From NCBI RefSeq assembly GCF_019399895.1, contig NC_091864.1, forward strand, positions 5,558,001 through 5,622,000: a DNA stretch of 64,000 nt. The letters run 5' to 3'. The position numbers were made by a program, and so were the translations under genes. Origin of the DNA: Cardiocondyla obscurior (lineage: Eukaryota; Arthropoda; Insecta; Hymenoptera; Formicidae). Shown here one piece after another: positions 10,962 to 25,900 of this stretch (the first letter of the stretch is position 1; each line of letters opens with the position of its first letter). The notes under the pieces are model-generated. The model searched no databases, was not told the origin of the DNA, and saw nothing but the letters and a program-made list of their open reading frames with translations.

Positions 10962-13900
10962 TCTCTCCACTGGTCTTACGTCGGCGCTAAGCTTCCCACA
11001 CGCACGTACGCAGTTCCTTCCTATCGCTAGCCACGCGCCTTTTGCATGATGCATCTCGTACTGCGTCGCGCTCTTGAACTCCACCCGGTGACCGCGCCCA
11101 TTAAAACTGCCGAGCGCGATAAAGCTTTTCTATTTACGTTTCATAAATCAGCTAATAACATAAAAAAAAAAAAAAAATGAAAAGGAAGTAGAATTTAAAT
11201 CCTACAAAATTCGACATAAGTGTAAAATAGCAAAACTTTCGATTTTCGTTAGCAGTTATTAGCTTGTTAATATTGAGTAATATGTATTATTTTATTGGCA
11301 GTGATATCTATTGATAGAAAATATTGACATCTTTCGTAAACTTAAAGAAGATTACGTATACTAAAATTTTATTATCGCGACGAATTCTCCGATGACATCC
11401 GCGCAAATGTTAATTTAATTTCTGAACTTACGCCGCAAATTACAAGTAGACTTATAGTCCGGCTTACAATCTGAAATTAACTAATTAAATTGCGAGCACG
11501 CTGCGAGAGCCCCGCCGACGCGGCGACCAGTATCGCGAGTATCAGGGATAGAGTTTGTTCAACGTAGCGATGCATTATTCATCGCGTTTATTCGCCTACA
11601 GAGTTTCGATTATTTTTAACAATTATCCTCGCGAGTAGTAGTAATTGAATCGTGAAAACTTTCGGTCGCAAATTTCTTCGAGAGTCTCTTACAAAATTTA
11701 TTCCGACATTGACTTAAAAAACTCGAACGCGCTGGTCCGCACTTAATTAGAGATGTTCTAATAATTAGTTTTTCCCCGCGATTGTCATGTAAAATCTCTG
11801 TCGAATTTGCGAAAAGAATATATTACACTTGATTTTGATTAAGAAAGAGAAAAATAGCATTTCCCTACGTCGAATGGATTGAAATATTTTATTGAATATT
11901 TCGCGTATCGAACGTTCGCGTTTCAGGAATAAATCATCGGTGTAATTAGAAATCTTTCGATATATTTGTTGATTGAACTTGACTTGTGTATGTTCGGGGG
12001 CGAGGGGGAGAAAACAATTTCCAATGGAAATTGCGAAATGGCGGTATATCGGTAAGGATTACCGACTGGCTGGAAGTTTAAAGAGGCGGAGACGATATAC
12101 TGGCCGAACAAACATAATTTTCGACGTATCCCGATTTCGATGCTTGTTCTCCCAACAGAGCAATATATCACGGAAGAAAGTAATATATGGTACGACTTCG
12201 TCTCCGCGAAGGATAATCGCAAAGGACGACGACAACGGAGGCGAATCTTTTGCTTTATCGACTTCCGGGGCCGTTCGGGAGTGGTCGACGGAAGTCACAT
12301 TCTATATTTACTCTTGAGACAATCTAGCCATTGGTGAGCTATCGGCTTTACTTGCGGACCTTTAGAAATTGATTTTAATTTTCTATACGTATTTTTCTAA
12401 CATCTAACGTTGCTCCACCTATATTAAATAAATCCCCACATGTAATGCTAAACTTATAAATTTACATAATTATAACATCTTTAATTATATTTAATATTTT
12501 TAACGACAGTTAAGTATTTTGAAAGTACTCTAAAAGGCAGATATGGCATTTGCTGCGACGAGCGGGGACGGCGGCTGGCGTACGTGACTTCCCCTTCTTT
12601 CGGCCGCCGAATGTGGGGAGGTGTAGTAGGGTGCGTTACCTCTCAGTTCTCTGTGACCGGTGCTCCGCAACACGTCTACGCACGTGCTTCGTGTGAGATT
12701 CGACGCACACCACGCCAAGGTCACGTACGCTAGCCGCCGTCGCAGCACCACGAATGCCATTTCTGAAAGTGAGTGTACAAACCCATTAAACGTATTAAGC
12801 GAAATGTAAGAGCTTCTTTTTCATTTACGTACTTCTCCGTCTCCTTCGCTAGCTCTCGTACCGCGCAGGTACTCGGATACTAACAGATACTTCCTATTTC
12901 CACGCACGACTGCGCCCTAACTCGTTTTAGGCTCTCGTTCGTCGTACGAAATTCCGGCACGGCGACATTTCGCAGACGGCATCGAGCGGTAATTGCTGGC
13001 GTGCCGGCAAAAAGAGAGAGAGAGAAAGAGAGACACAAAAAAAAAAAAAAAAAAATGAGAAGAAACGAAAAGAAAGAAGCGCGTGCCGCATAGACGTGGC
13101 GTAATTTCAGATCCCCCGTCGTTGTGCCTCTCGCTTTTTATTCCCCTGTGCACCACTACGCCAATTTACGCCCGAGTCTCGTGTGCGGGTGGAGTACGTG
13201 CATCGCTTCATCCCTCCCCTCCCCTCTCCTCCTCTGGTAAAGAGGAAAAGTAGGAAAAAGTAGGGTGGCTGCGGTCTCATTAGCGACGGCAACGGCCGGG
13301 CAAAAACTCGAGGAGCACTCGACCGAGAGCCGCCGGTCCGTCCGTTTAAAAGATGGAGGAGGGCCGCTGTACGGCGATTTAATCGGGTATCGTGAATACG
13401 CGCGTGCATACTTGCGACCAACACACGGGCGCGCGATAGATAAAAAACTCGGCAATTACGGCGAGTTAAATGAGGAGCCGTGAGAGGCAGCCGCGCGGGT
13501 TCCGTTGGAGAACTAATCGCGATCCCCTCCGATCGCTGATGAAACGCGAGCACGTTTGCATCGTTACCCTTAAAGGCGTTCGCTCGAACCCGCGCCCGCT
13601 TCGATTTAAAGACGAGAATTGAATCGCGCGATTCGAAACGATAATTAATGCGCCAGCTGTAAATGCATTACAATAGACGTTGTTTTCCGTCAGTTTTATA
13701 TACATCCGTACTTCGATCCCTTTGTCAGGGCGGATCGCCTCGATCGGATATCGTTATTTGAAAATATGCCGGACGATTACGCGAGAGTTCTCTTTCGTCG
13801 AGTAAAATTGCATCTTTGCGCTCGCGCGTTCCAATGAATAAAATAGCGGATGTTCGATCAAAGTTACACCCGAGATCAAAGTGGTCTCAGCTCGCAATAT

Positions 13901-16900
13901 TTCACGGCGCAACGTGCACCCTGCGCCGTCAAGAAGACGCTCGATCTTCGGTCAATCCCTCCATTGATTTTTGTTGCGATAACGAGGAAGATGACTTCTA
14001 TCGAATTTCAAACGAGGAACGAGAGGGGGGGGGGAGGAGAGGAGAGGGCATAAAAAACGCGACGCCACTCGTAAAGTTAATTAAGCGCATTTAGGCGCTC
14101 GCAACAACGAAGACGAAATCCATTTACCACTAAATAATACACGTCCCGCGTCCGTATCGCGAATCGTCATGCATTCCGGTCTGGACCGGTCGCGGCACAA
14201 TGTGGTATGCACATCCAGGCCATTAACATTGTCCTGTTGCTTTCGCGAGTGCGTGAGAAGCGACCCTAATTCTGTCAATCCTGAGGGTGGTCTCCGGTAC
14301 ACGAGGGCGGCCCCGCCGTTGGTGTGCCGGCGATGTTAACTCGTAATTCTCATCGATTCCGGTGTAAATATACCCGGGAGCATGTATACCGGCCGTGCAG
14401 GATTTCCGTTACCCGCCAGATATACCACGGCCCGGCATGAATCGCGGAGAAAGGGGCCGACGAAAAGGGAGGGCCAAAACATGCGTATACGCGACAATCG
14501 AGACGTGAAATGCAACTCGAAAGGCAACTAGATAACCTTTTCCGCCTTCCCTTCCCCCTTTTTGTTCGCCCTGCGAAGAATTAATAGTTGCGAATATCAG
14601 AAGTTGACCCGTCGATAGCGCTCCGAAGTTTTCCGATTTTGCGAGCGAAAAATATCAGAGGTGCACGTTGCTATTGTATAGATTTTTTTTCCTCTTTTTT
14701 TTACAGAGTGTAAAATTAGCGAGTAAAGCTGTACACAAACCTCGATACCGCTTTTTTCTCTCTCTCTCTCTCTTTCTTTTTCTCTCTTTCAAGAGAGAAA
14801 CGAGTTTCCACTTGGTTAGCGCGAGCATGATTCTCCCCCTATTTGCAAGACCGTCGAGCGCGAAACGGAAACGTGCTTACTCGGTTAATCTTGGAATGTA
14901 AAGCTATAGAAAAATACACGGCACGTCGGTGATCGGGCTCCCCCGCTCGGCCTGCGATTTGATTTGCATCGCGATTCGAGCCCGCAAGTGCGCGCATGAA
15001 ACAAGATCCTGTCAGCCGCACGTGAAATTTTGCCAATAAAGCGGCGATCGCGCCCGGCTAATCGCGCTCGCTCGCGTAACATATGATCAGACGCATCCAC
15101 CGGGCGACAATCGGCGTGATAGCCTGCCAGGCTCCACAGTTGGTCCTTGATCCGTGATCCGTCGGTCGACCATGCGCGCACGCACACGTACACAGGCGCA
15201 CGTGTACCGTCGTCCACTCGCGTCCGTTATTGGTCACCGGCCGTGGTTTCGGTGGATTTCGATGAATTAGCTGTAGGATATGACGCAAACGCACGGCTAT
15301 TGTACAATGTCCACTTGCGGATATCTACGTATCGGTTGTGCGGCCATGCAAAGCTCCATTCAAAACGTTTGCGATAGCCTTGCAGCCACCGGCCGGCGTG
15401 TACGTACAACCCGATACCTTGTACCCAATATCACGCACACACGGGGAGCTACGTGCTCAAAGAGACTGTTTCACGACGGACCGCCGGCGACGAATTAGTC
15501 ATCGCGCGCAATGCAAGCGAAATCGCCTTTAAGGCTTTGCCGCTAGTTACTGTATCGAACTGCGACGTTAGAAGCGCAAAATTACGCGAGAAATTTTCCC
15601 TTGTCTCTTGTACGTTTGATCGTATCAACTTTGTCGCTTACTTATCGCAACGGAATTTAAACGCAAATTAACTTGATTCTCAAAATAACGTGCGTGGCTT
15701 ATTTCGCTTTGAAGTTGTCTCCGATTTCATCGTAGCAATTAAGTATATCGTGGTATCATTTATTTCGAGGTTCGCGCTTGCGGTACGGGAGATGAAAATC
15801 AACGGTTGCCACGTAGTTTATCAACTCCAAAAGCTGCGGACGGTCCGGCCATAGAACTCTCTAACAGATTCGGTAGTTACTCTCTCGATACGGCGGGGGA
15901 GGAGGGGAGGGGAGGGGGAGGGGAGTTAGGATCTTCGCGCGTCAACGAACTCCAGATCTCACATCCGTACAAGCAGTTTCATCGAACTTGGCGAACTTGC
16001 TGCAACACGTCGCGGTGCGAAACGCGCGCGCGATCGATACGAAAAACGCCACAGAATTCGTAGCCGAAGCCTCGCAACTGTGCCCGCTCCCACGAGTCGG
16101 GAGGAAGGGAGATGCGGCCGCTTGTGGAAGAAATTCGCGGCTCGCGCGAGCAACAATTAATAAAGCGCGCGAGGTAAGAGGTAACCGGGGCCTGCTTCGT
16201 GCAGCTCGCCGCCGCGTTATCTCGTGACATGCAATTCGTTTTGAAGGGCGTGGCTCAGGTGGATTTCCATGAATTAACCCTTGGACGCCGCACAAATCTC
16301 CTGCAGTGTCGCTGTTATTCTCCAGCCGATCTATATATTCGCCGTGTCGGTGGAGCGCGCGCCCCCGCACACACGGCTCGGGCTCGTCGAGATGTTATAC
16401 TGTGTCCTATTTAACGTGCACGTGGTATCTGATACTCGTTGCGGGGAACACGAACACACACATACGCGTATACATACAAACACGTCTACCTGGGCGCGCA
16501 AAGATCGCGGCGCTGTGGCGGCTCAACCTACATACAGGTGCGCCATGGAACTTAATATATCCGTTAAAAGACTTGTGTGCAGACACGCGGGCGCGCACCG
16601 GCGTGCGGTCGCAACGGCAGACGCTAATCACGTGCTTAATCATACCGTGTCTCGAAATTAACGCGAGAACGTATCGGGATACTTCCGCAAAGGGAGTTAA
16701 GTGGGTTCTGTGAACCGACACGGCGTCATGGAGCTCTTTGCCCGCGTAGATTTACCTACCTTCGGAAACTCCAGCGGGCACGGCGGCGGTTGGAGAACCG
16801 CCCGAAAACGCGCGTCGTGAAAATACGTGACAACATTTCGCAACGAGGTACAAAAGTCTGCAGTCGTATTATTGTCTAGATTGCATTTATTTCTATGTCA

Positions 16901-19900
16901 AATCGACCATCATTCTCGATTATTGGAGTTAAATTTTTTTTTAATAAAAATCAAAGAAGCGATATCGGGCAGTTTCAGATATTTAATAAATGTAAAACTG
17001 AGACGATTAAAAATAAAAAGAAAGAGCGGTATCGGTGCTCGTTGTCGAGCGAGGTTTATACCGTCATGTTTTTTTATATTTTTTTTTTTTTAGCTGTATA
17101 ATTGAGATCAATTGCGATACACAATTACGACGTCCTCAATAATCGAATTGGCCGGACGGTGATTGATAAGCGATATCGATTGGCCCGCGGTATTCAATAA
17201 CACGGCGGAATTGACGCCGAAAGAACGTTATCAATACTGTCGATACGAGCGGCGTGGATCCTCAGATGGCAAATTCGTTTCCAGCAACAATGCACGGGAC
17301 GCGATATAAGTCATGTCGCGCATCGGGCGAGTTTTCTCCCTCCCCTTCCCCCCGGTAAAATGTATCGCATCGCCGTGAAAAACATGGCGCGGCCGGATTT
17401 CTCCGTTCCCGGGTTCCCTCTGAAAGCCGGACTCAGGTGATTTCTCGTCGCGACTGCACGTCCTCCCGTTTCCTCCCTCTTCCAAGCGCGCCGTATCGCG
17501 GTAAAAGGTCCCGAGGCGCACGGCGAGCGATAAAAACGGGTTTTACGCGAGAAGAATCGGCGAAGACACAAAGGGGAAGACAGCGGCGATATGTTTCGAA
17601 TTGTGCGGAGTTGATATACGGGCGCACCGTCGGACGTAGGTGGACGCAAAACTTGAGGGTGGAAGGAAACCCGGCGGACGGACAGATGCCGTCGGGTAAC
17701 TCCCGGGGCGGAATGGGAGCCAATAATTCTTTGTGCTCAAGTGGAGCTCTTCCGCGCGGAATAGAGATACACGGTGGCGCAGTATGCATCTCTCCTTGCA
17801 CGTGCGCGCCTAGACATACACGCGCGCGTATATAAATTGCATCTCTCCCTTGAACGGCGCATCATGGTTGACTGATTGCGCTCTATTGATTACGTTTCCA
17901 ATTATCGGCAGGCGGGTTGTTTCCATTTTCCCGCGCCCCCTTTTCAGAATTTTTCGCGCGACGACCGGAGCCCCTTTATTTGCCCGGACAAAAGGAAATT
18001 GACGGGACGCCGTGTTACATTATCGGGCGCCTTCCTTCTTTGGCGTTTCCGCGCGCCGAGAGTGCTCGGCGTCCGCGCGGGTCTCATTATATCGCGAGAA
18101 AAATCATTGTATTTACGCGGCAGCCCCGCGCGTATCGTGCAAATAAACGATCCCGCTTGTTAAATCGGCGCGAAACGTTTCGTCGGTTGTGTTTCGTATG
18201 TTTCTGGGATGGTGTCGTCGAATAAATGTCGGTTGAAATTGGCACCGCGCGCGGAACAAAACGAAAATCGATGAAAATGATGTTACGAAAAGCTCGGTGT
18301 GTTTTGCGTATTTCGCGCGACGTCTGCAATCGGAATAGCGCCAGCCGAGTGCCATCGTGTCGATCGTCAAGTACTTATCGGTGTAAACATGCCTGATATG
18401 GAGTCGCATCGAGGGATTTTCCGCCGATAAGCCCCGCACTCTTTCGCCTTTCTTGGCTACAGTTTTGCATTATCGATGAAACGCCAGCGGACTCTCCTCT
18501 TGTCAAGCAATTGCCCCGCGCCTCGTTACAATAATCTCGTTGTGTCGCGCACGTCAGTGCGACCCGAAAGAAACGCGGGTGATTGAGAAACACTTCTACG
18601 ATAGCAACGGCAATCGATTTCCATTCGTCGTTTTCCTGTTTTCGTTGATAAAATTTGACACAATTTTTCTCGGTTGAATCGATTAATAAATTAATTTTTA
18701 TTACACATTATTTGCTCGCGTGCGAACATTTTCTATAAATAATTATTGTATCGCGGCGTTTAATAATTTTTTGTGCTATAATGTTATTTTACAAATCAAA
18801 TGTTTTCGATCATTAATTAGATATAAGTCAATGGATCGACTGCTTTAATTATACAAAGTCACACGTCGGCCTTTTTTGTCTTTTGCAGGATCGAAAGATA
18901 TAAAGGTATTACGTTTGTATTAACGGTAAAAATGAATGGCTATTGAGAGATTATTTTTCTGCCGAACTTTTTGCTGTGAATACATGAAAGCGGAATAGTT
19001 TTTTCCGTTTGCCATTGAAAGCTTTTTCGAAAAATAAAAAAAATATCACGCGGTTGTTCACAAAATGTTATCGCTTCGGATCAAAAAATATGACAGCTTA
19101 ATCCAATCTTTTATTACCTTTGTATGTTTGAAGCCTTTTATACGCGACATGGAAATGTTATTAATAGCGTTTTAATTGCACTATTACCCGAATTATAGAA
19201 AAATAAAGCAATGTGCACGTATAATTTTATATTTTCAGCTTATACGACAGCACTTTCGGTGCTTTACAGAAATTTTCTGAACGATTACGATTTATATGTA
19301 TAAAAAAATCAAAAGTACATTAAATTTCTACTAATCTATCGTTGAATAGATAAATCATTTTTAGACGCGCGAGATGTTGCAATAACCGTTTCCGCGGCAT
19401 TTCGAATAAATTAGCGTCAATTCGCAATGTTATCTCATTGACCTCATTAAAATCTCTCAACACGTTAGACAAATCATTTATGACGCGAGCAATTATAACC
19501 GAAGTTTAAATCAAGCTCGTACGAACAATCTGCGCGGCAGATAAAATAGAACGTGAGACAAATTTGCTACTAGAACGACCAAAATTATAATTATCACAAA
19601 TCAAATTCATATATTCCCCCTATTATTAATTTTATTCTAGGATGTAAAATTACATTGTTGAGCGTACCTAACTGCAACTCGTGATTTTTTTTCGCGTGAT
19701 TATTCGCGGATTGATACCCACCCGCCTCGCGAAATCCCATCGTGAATAATGCCGTCAAAGCAACTGTCACGCGGCTGCAGAGCCATGCATTAGACGCGGA
19801 TGAAGATTGAGGAGAAACGCCGTCAGGAATTTTGCCAGTCAAATTCGAGCAGCTGCCGCGCCATTAGAGGCATTTCCGCCTAATTGTTTCAACGCCCGAG

Positions 19901-22900
19901 CACTCGAGCGCGCCGGCTCACGTTTTCCGCGGGCCTCAGAAATTGCGGGCGTACCAAAGTGGCGCTCCTTTGACGACATATTAATCGTCGCCCTACCCCA
20001 CCGCGACCGACTGCGCGATACGTCGCCGCTTATTAACGCTTCCCTCATTTGTAATCTCGATTACAGCCAAGCGACTACGCTCACGCGACTCATTGTAATT
20101 ACGTTACCACGTAATACGTCGTAAATAAGACTTCGCTCGGATTCTCGTCCTCGCGTTGATGTCCGCGGCGACTACACGGCACGCAGAACAACCGGTGCAA
20201 TTATTGAAGCGGCAAGAATTATTGCAAATCCGCGGAGTAAATGGAATCACAGTTACTTTGCAGGAAACGGTGCATTGTCCAAGCGGTACCGATCGACCGC
20301 ACTCGTGCATGTAATGCGGCGCGTTTACACGTCCGCGTTGTAAACGCGTGGAAAACCTTGCGAGAGCTCGCGCGGGAGAGAGGAAAAGGCCTTTTCGCGC
20401 AGCTCTCGCACCCCGGTCAATTTATCGTCCGTACGTTGCCGGGGGTTGTGGGTGCATTTCACGGATCGATTGGTCGATATCCCGGCCTCTAATTAGCGCG
20501 GCGCGAATTAAAAACTTCCGCGCGACCAAATGCAAAAAAAAAAATAATAAATAAAAAATAAAAATGTCGCGTACGCACGGAAACGAGAGGGAGAGAGAGA
20601 CGTAGATGAATCGATCTGTGAAACGCACGATTATATTTACATGAGGTATCCGAGCTCACTACATTATGTAAAAGCCATTACAAAAACGCCTTTGTCACGA
20701 GAACCTTTCTTCCCTTCCTCCCTTTCGCGTTTTTGTACGTTCTATTTGAATAAACGGGGGAAGCTTGCGTGCATTGTTAATTAAAAATTAGAAACGGCCA
20801 TCGATGCCCGAAATGCAAGTTGTCACGGACCGTTGCAAATTCTCCTCGCGAACTGATATTCACCGAAAATTGATGTATAAAGGAGAAATGTAAAATATGA
20901 TCGGTATTGTTTGCGCGACCGGAATATATTTTGACATCTCGCAAATCTACGATAAAAGCCGCGGGAACGAAACGATTTTAAACCGCCAATTCAGATAATC
21001 GCTTAATGGTGGACCACGGGTAAAAAGATTGCGAATGAAAATCCCGGCGGGTCTCGGTGTATTGGCGATGTAACGAAGTGAAAGCATTTTGCTGCAACGT
21101 TTATTTCGTTCAATTACATTTGGCAGCCATAGTGAAACTACACCACGGGCTAGAAAGTAGATTCCCCAGGCTTGTTTATGGTTTCCCATATATCAGCCCT
21201 GCGGAGCAGTTAACAGAAAGAAATGGCTCGAATCCTTTGTTTCTAATTCAGTCATTTAACTGTTGGCCCCGATGGCGATCTTCTCCACTGATCAACATTA
21301 TCATTTACATTTTCAATTCAATAATGCATTAACACATTTACTTAATTAACGCTTAAAAACACGTATACGTAATATTTCGTAATTAACACGCGTATTGGAA
21401 AATTTAATTAAGAGTGAAAATGAGAGGAACGTTTTGTAATGTATGGCGCGAGTCAAATATCGGTCCGCTATCTTCGAGAAGTGTATTACGAAAATTCACC
21501 ACGGCTGCCGCCGGTCTCGAATCGATGCGGCCACAATTCCGATGCTTCGCCCGCGGAAAACCAATACGAAGAAACCGCGCGCTCGCCGTAGGCGAATTCG
21601 ATTGAAAATTGCAAGAAAAAGGTCCAGGTTTACTCATTTTTTTTTTGTTTCTTTTTTTTTTTCTTTAAATTTGTCATAAAGTTTCCGCACTATTTTTGAT
21701 AAACTACTTGAATTTCTTGTACCTTACTTGTCGAATTAAATACGTTGCACGACGTCAGCTTTGACACATAGTTCAGGGACAATAATAGTGGTAAGAAACA
21801 GAATAAAATGGTCTCTCGCTCAATATATAATAGAGAAAAATTGGAGAATGTGACTTCTGTTTCCGCGCAATTCACAATTCCCAGCGCAGTGCCGCGACCG
21901 AACGAGAGATTTGCCGTAACGCTGCAAGTCTGTGGAATACGGTACCCTGGAGGCGAGTCACATCGCGACGAGAAGGAACCAAAAAACCTCGGTATGAGAA
22001 CGAATAGCGAGGGAGACGGAGGGTTGAAGATGGAAAGGGAGAGACAGAAGGCCTTGGGGTGAGAATCGCGACTTTCTGAAGAAGTAATTTCTGTCGCCTC
22101 GAAATCAGTTTCGCCGGACGTCCGTAAATTGCCGGATGCCCCTCGCGTCCCCTTCGAACCGATCGGGATTTTACCTTCTGGTCACCCTCGCCACTCAATC
22201 AGAGGGTAGAAGTTCGCGCGCGGGCTACCTCGCGAAAGAAGGATCTCTTTTCCCCGTTTCCCCGTTTTTTTTTTTTTTTTCTTTCCCATCTCGCCACGAC
22301 CAAAGGAGCATCCCTCGACGATTCCATTCTCCTTCAGTCTCTCTCTCTCTCACTTGATTTTCACCCTCGCCTCTTCCACCGCCAACTCACTAGCGGCCGA
22401 TTGACGGAGCAGTTTCAGTCTCCCTCGATTTTCGCCCCCTGTGCCGACCTCCTTTGCGGCCATCGCGAAGAGCTAAACCGCAGAAGCAATTTACTATCGT
22501 GTACCTTCGGTCACGTACCCGATGGAGAGACGCGTGTAGTCGCGCGCGAAATGTGAGTGCACCGCGGGAAGAGCCGGGCTGATCGAACGGCCGGACACGA
22601 AGGGCTGTTCCGATTCTGAGGGCTATATGCGAGAGCTGCGGCGCGCGATAACAAATGTGCATCGTGACGCGGAGCGTACTTCTGAGGCTCGTGAAATCAA
22701 TGTGCCGATAAAATGCATTACTTACACGGCGTCGTGTATCAATACATGACAAAATGACGAATGTGGATGCGCTGAACGATCCGAAATCACTACTTGATTT
22801 TAGCTCACGTTGATCCGCTGGCGAAAATAATTTTTGCAAGCCGCTCACGTTCTCGTCAAATTATGTTTTTTTGCCAGATAGTTCGGTGGTACTTCATCAC

Positions 22901-25900
22901 GCAAAATATCGCCTAGATATTCAACGTTTAAATATTCAAAAATTACTGTAATTTATTTATTTTTAAATAATTTAGGAAATAATGCAAAGCGTAATTAATG
23001 ACATTATTTCGCTCAAAATATTTAACTGATTTCATTTATTTGATCTTATGCAGAGAGGATTAATGCGACCGTTACATCAATGCCATCGATGTTGCCTCTG
23101 CAAATAGCTCGCTATTCCATTAAGCAACTGCAGCCATTACGGTGGTAATATCGTAGTCGAAATGTCTCAAATATGGATCACGTCATCGAATTGCATTTTG
23201 CATAAAATAATTGGATTAAATTTCGTGAAAAATCGAATTACGTTAGATTACCAAGTTAAAGGATTCATTTTCGCAGTTATTATGCCAGTAGTACATCAGC
23301 AGTACATCATTTATCTCGCAAAGATGTACATATATTTTATTAACTTTTCTGTTTTACGAGCGACTGCAAGTAAGTTTTGTGTTCCGCCGTAATTCCCATG
23401 CATACGAAGTGACTGAATTAAAGTAACGTGGAAGTAGATATAAAAACTTATTAACAAATTCAAGTAAGCAAGAAGAAAGATAGATAGACGGTGTATAACC
23501 CTGAGATCATAATTTTCCTTCACTTACCTCGAGCATGATACAACTTTACTACGCGAAATGAGAAATACGTAGAAGTTGCTCTCTCGTTTTCATATACACG
23601 TTACTTTGCACTTCGTTTATACTTATGGCGGGTCTGTTCTCACGAAGAAAGTTCAAGACTTTATTTAAGACGTAACGCAACATTGGATATTCCTCAAAAT
23701 AAGTAACACTATTAATTCTTTAAATTATTATAATTAATTCTTTAAAATAATAATATTAATATCTTACAAATTGTAATGTTAGTCAGTTTAAAGGAACATG
23801 TTGGGGCTTTATCAAAGTTGCGTTAACTTGCGTAAGAAGTTATACAATTAGTTGATCATTTATTTTCATTGAGATAATCTCTATATATCTCTCTGATGTA
23901 TGTCAGTTAATCTCTCTAATTGATGTAGAACATATGTACCCGTATACATATACGCATATCGATAAATTGATACCGCGTGTGAGAATGCCTCGAGTGCTTG
24001 CGGGAAGATTTTGAATGATGTGGCCAAGATAATCTTAATATTTGATTACTCGGTTGATCACGGTGTTATTTTCGGCCCAGGGTAATTTCTTACGGAAGGC
24101 AGCTAATACATTTAGCCACCGGACAACTCTATCTTTCTCGCGTCGACGATTTCGTGTCCGCGCTCACACTTGCGCACCTGCGCTCATAAGATAGATTCCC
24201 GGGTAACTTGAACGACCGCGTGTGCGCGAGAGTTAAAGTCGTGCAGACTGCCGCGCACCGGTCGCAGCGATAAAGAAAAAGGAACCCCCCCTCCCCTAGG
24301 GACCTTTCATCACCGCGCTGACGTTGAATTCGCGTGCCACGGACACATTTTCTCCGCCCAATTCTGACTGCAAAGCGTCATTGCTCCGCGGAGTTGAAGG
24401 AACGTGGTGTCGAGATCGATGGTTTCATTGCGTTGCTCTTTGACGCGTGAAAAAGTCATTTTTACACTTCGAATGATTCAATTTTCACCAAAACAAAATT
24501 ATATGTATTACGTATAATATTTGGTTTTGATATTTATATATACATTGCCAGGAAAGTAAATATTTGTAACAAAAATTTAAGTTTTTTTTTTCTCTAACGG
24601 AAAAAAAAAATTGACATAAAGGTGCTGTTAATTGTCGTTGAACTTGATGCTAATTTATAGGTTTTAAGGAAGGACGTGCGGCTCGTGCATAATTTTTAAA
24701 TACTTGAAGGGCCGCCGTTAAATCTGATCGTTTCACGTACAAAAATATGATCCTGAAACACCGGCGTTACGATTGCCCCGCGGGTGTTCCACGCAGCTCG
24801 AAATGTAGTTGTTCCACAAACATGCATACAAATATAATCCGCAGGCGAACTTTGTTCTAAACATGATTTCTCCATTGTGCATACGTATACGCCGGGATAA
24901 GAAAACTCTGAATATTATTTTAATATTGAGAATAAAATTATTGAGAGATCGCGAGGTATTTTGAATCGTAATGAATGTTATTGCGACTCTAATTAACTCT
25001 GAAAATTTGATTTCAACACAATTGCTGTAATAACGTTTTGTGCAATAATGACATTTCTGCTTATGAAAATTTCATTAGCTAATCCAGAATATTAACGTAC
25101 ACGTGTCCTTGTTTTCGGAATGATCGAAACGTTATCCGCAAATATTTCCGAATTTGCAGTTCCTATATTTATCTCGTATTGCCAGGCGAATAGGAAATCA
25201 ATCTGTATTAATAAACAAAATATTACCGAGCGAGAGAGCGCGGGCGGAATTTCATTCGGCGCGCGTATTAAATAAGCATTAAAAGAGGCAGAGGAATCGC
25301 GCGCCGCGTACCATTAATCGACGCATTGTCTCCCGCAACCGGCATTTATGCTAAACGAATCGTGTAACGTTGATCCCTATTATTCTTTCACAAAGGCGAC
25401 TGCGGACACTTGCTGCTAATTAACATGAGAAAGAGGATCGCGAGATTCTGCCGGTAGTAATTCAAATAACGGAGCCCAAGCGGGTAGGGGTGAAAGGGAG
25501 AAGGGCAGAAACGGAAAGAACGGAGAGCGAGAGGAAGGTCCGTCAAGGTTAACGAACGGGAAGATCATTTCGTTTGTCATTTAGCCAATTGACGAGTGAC
25601 CATTCGCGGACGCCGTGAGGCATCCCGTGCAGTCGCGCGCGCTGGATGCAGCTGCAGCAGACAGACGTTCCGAGCGGTCAACGTCGGCTCAGGTTAACCA
25701 GGCTAAAGCGTTCCGCGCGGAAAATACCGATTATGATTCATTAGCGTCGGCATTCTAGCCGAGAGCCTCTCGGCGCTCGCTAACGAGACCGTATGCGCCG
25801 CGAAAAGAGTCGACCGGTCCCGCCGGTGTATTCGAACGTCGTGAATGCGCACCTTCCGCAGGAGTAAAGCGCGGCACAATAGCCCTTGTCGACGTCATAC

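Noticed and set aside
14892..14903. TGGAATGTAAAG, identical to the first 12 bases of miR-1
   Set aside because: The match stops after 12 bases, and the flanks show no complementary arm to make a precursor hairpin.
18871..18888. Acceptor-like CTTTTTTGTCTTTTGCAG in intron 1
   Set aside because: No conserved coding follows and no consensus donor sits directly after it, so it is neither an exon border nor a clear recursive splice point.
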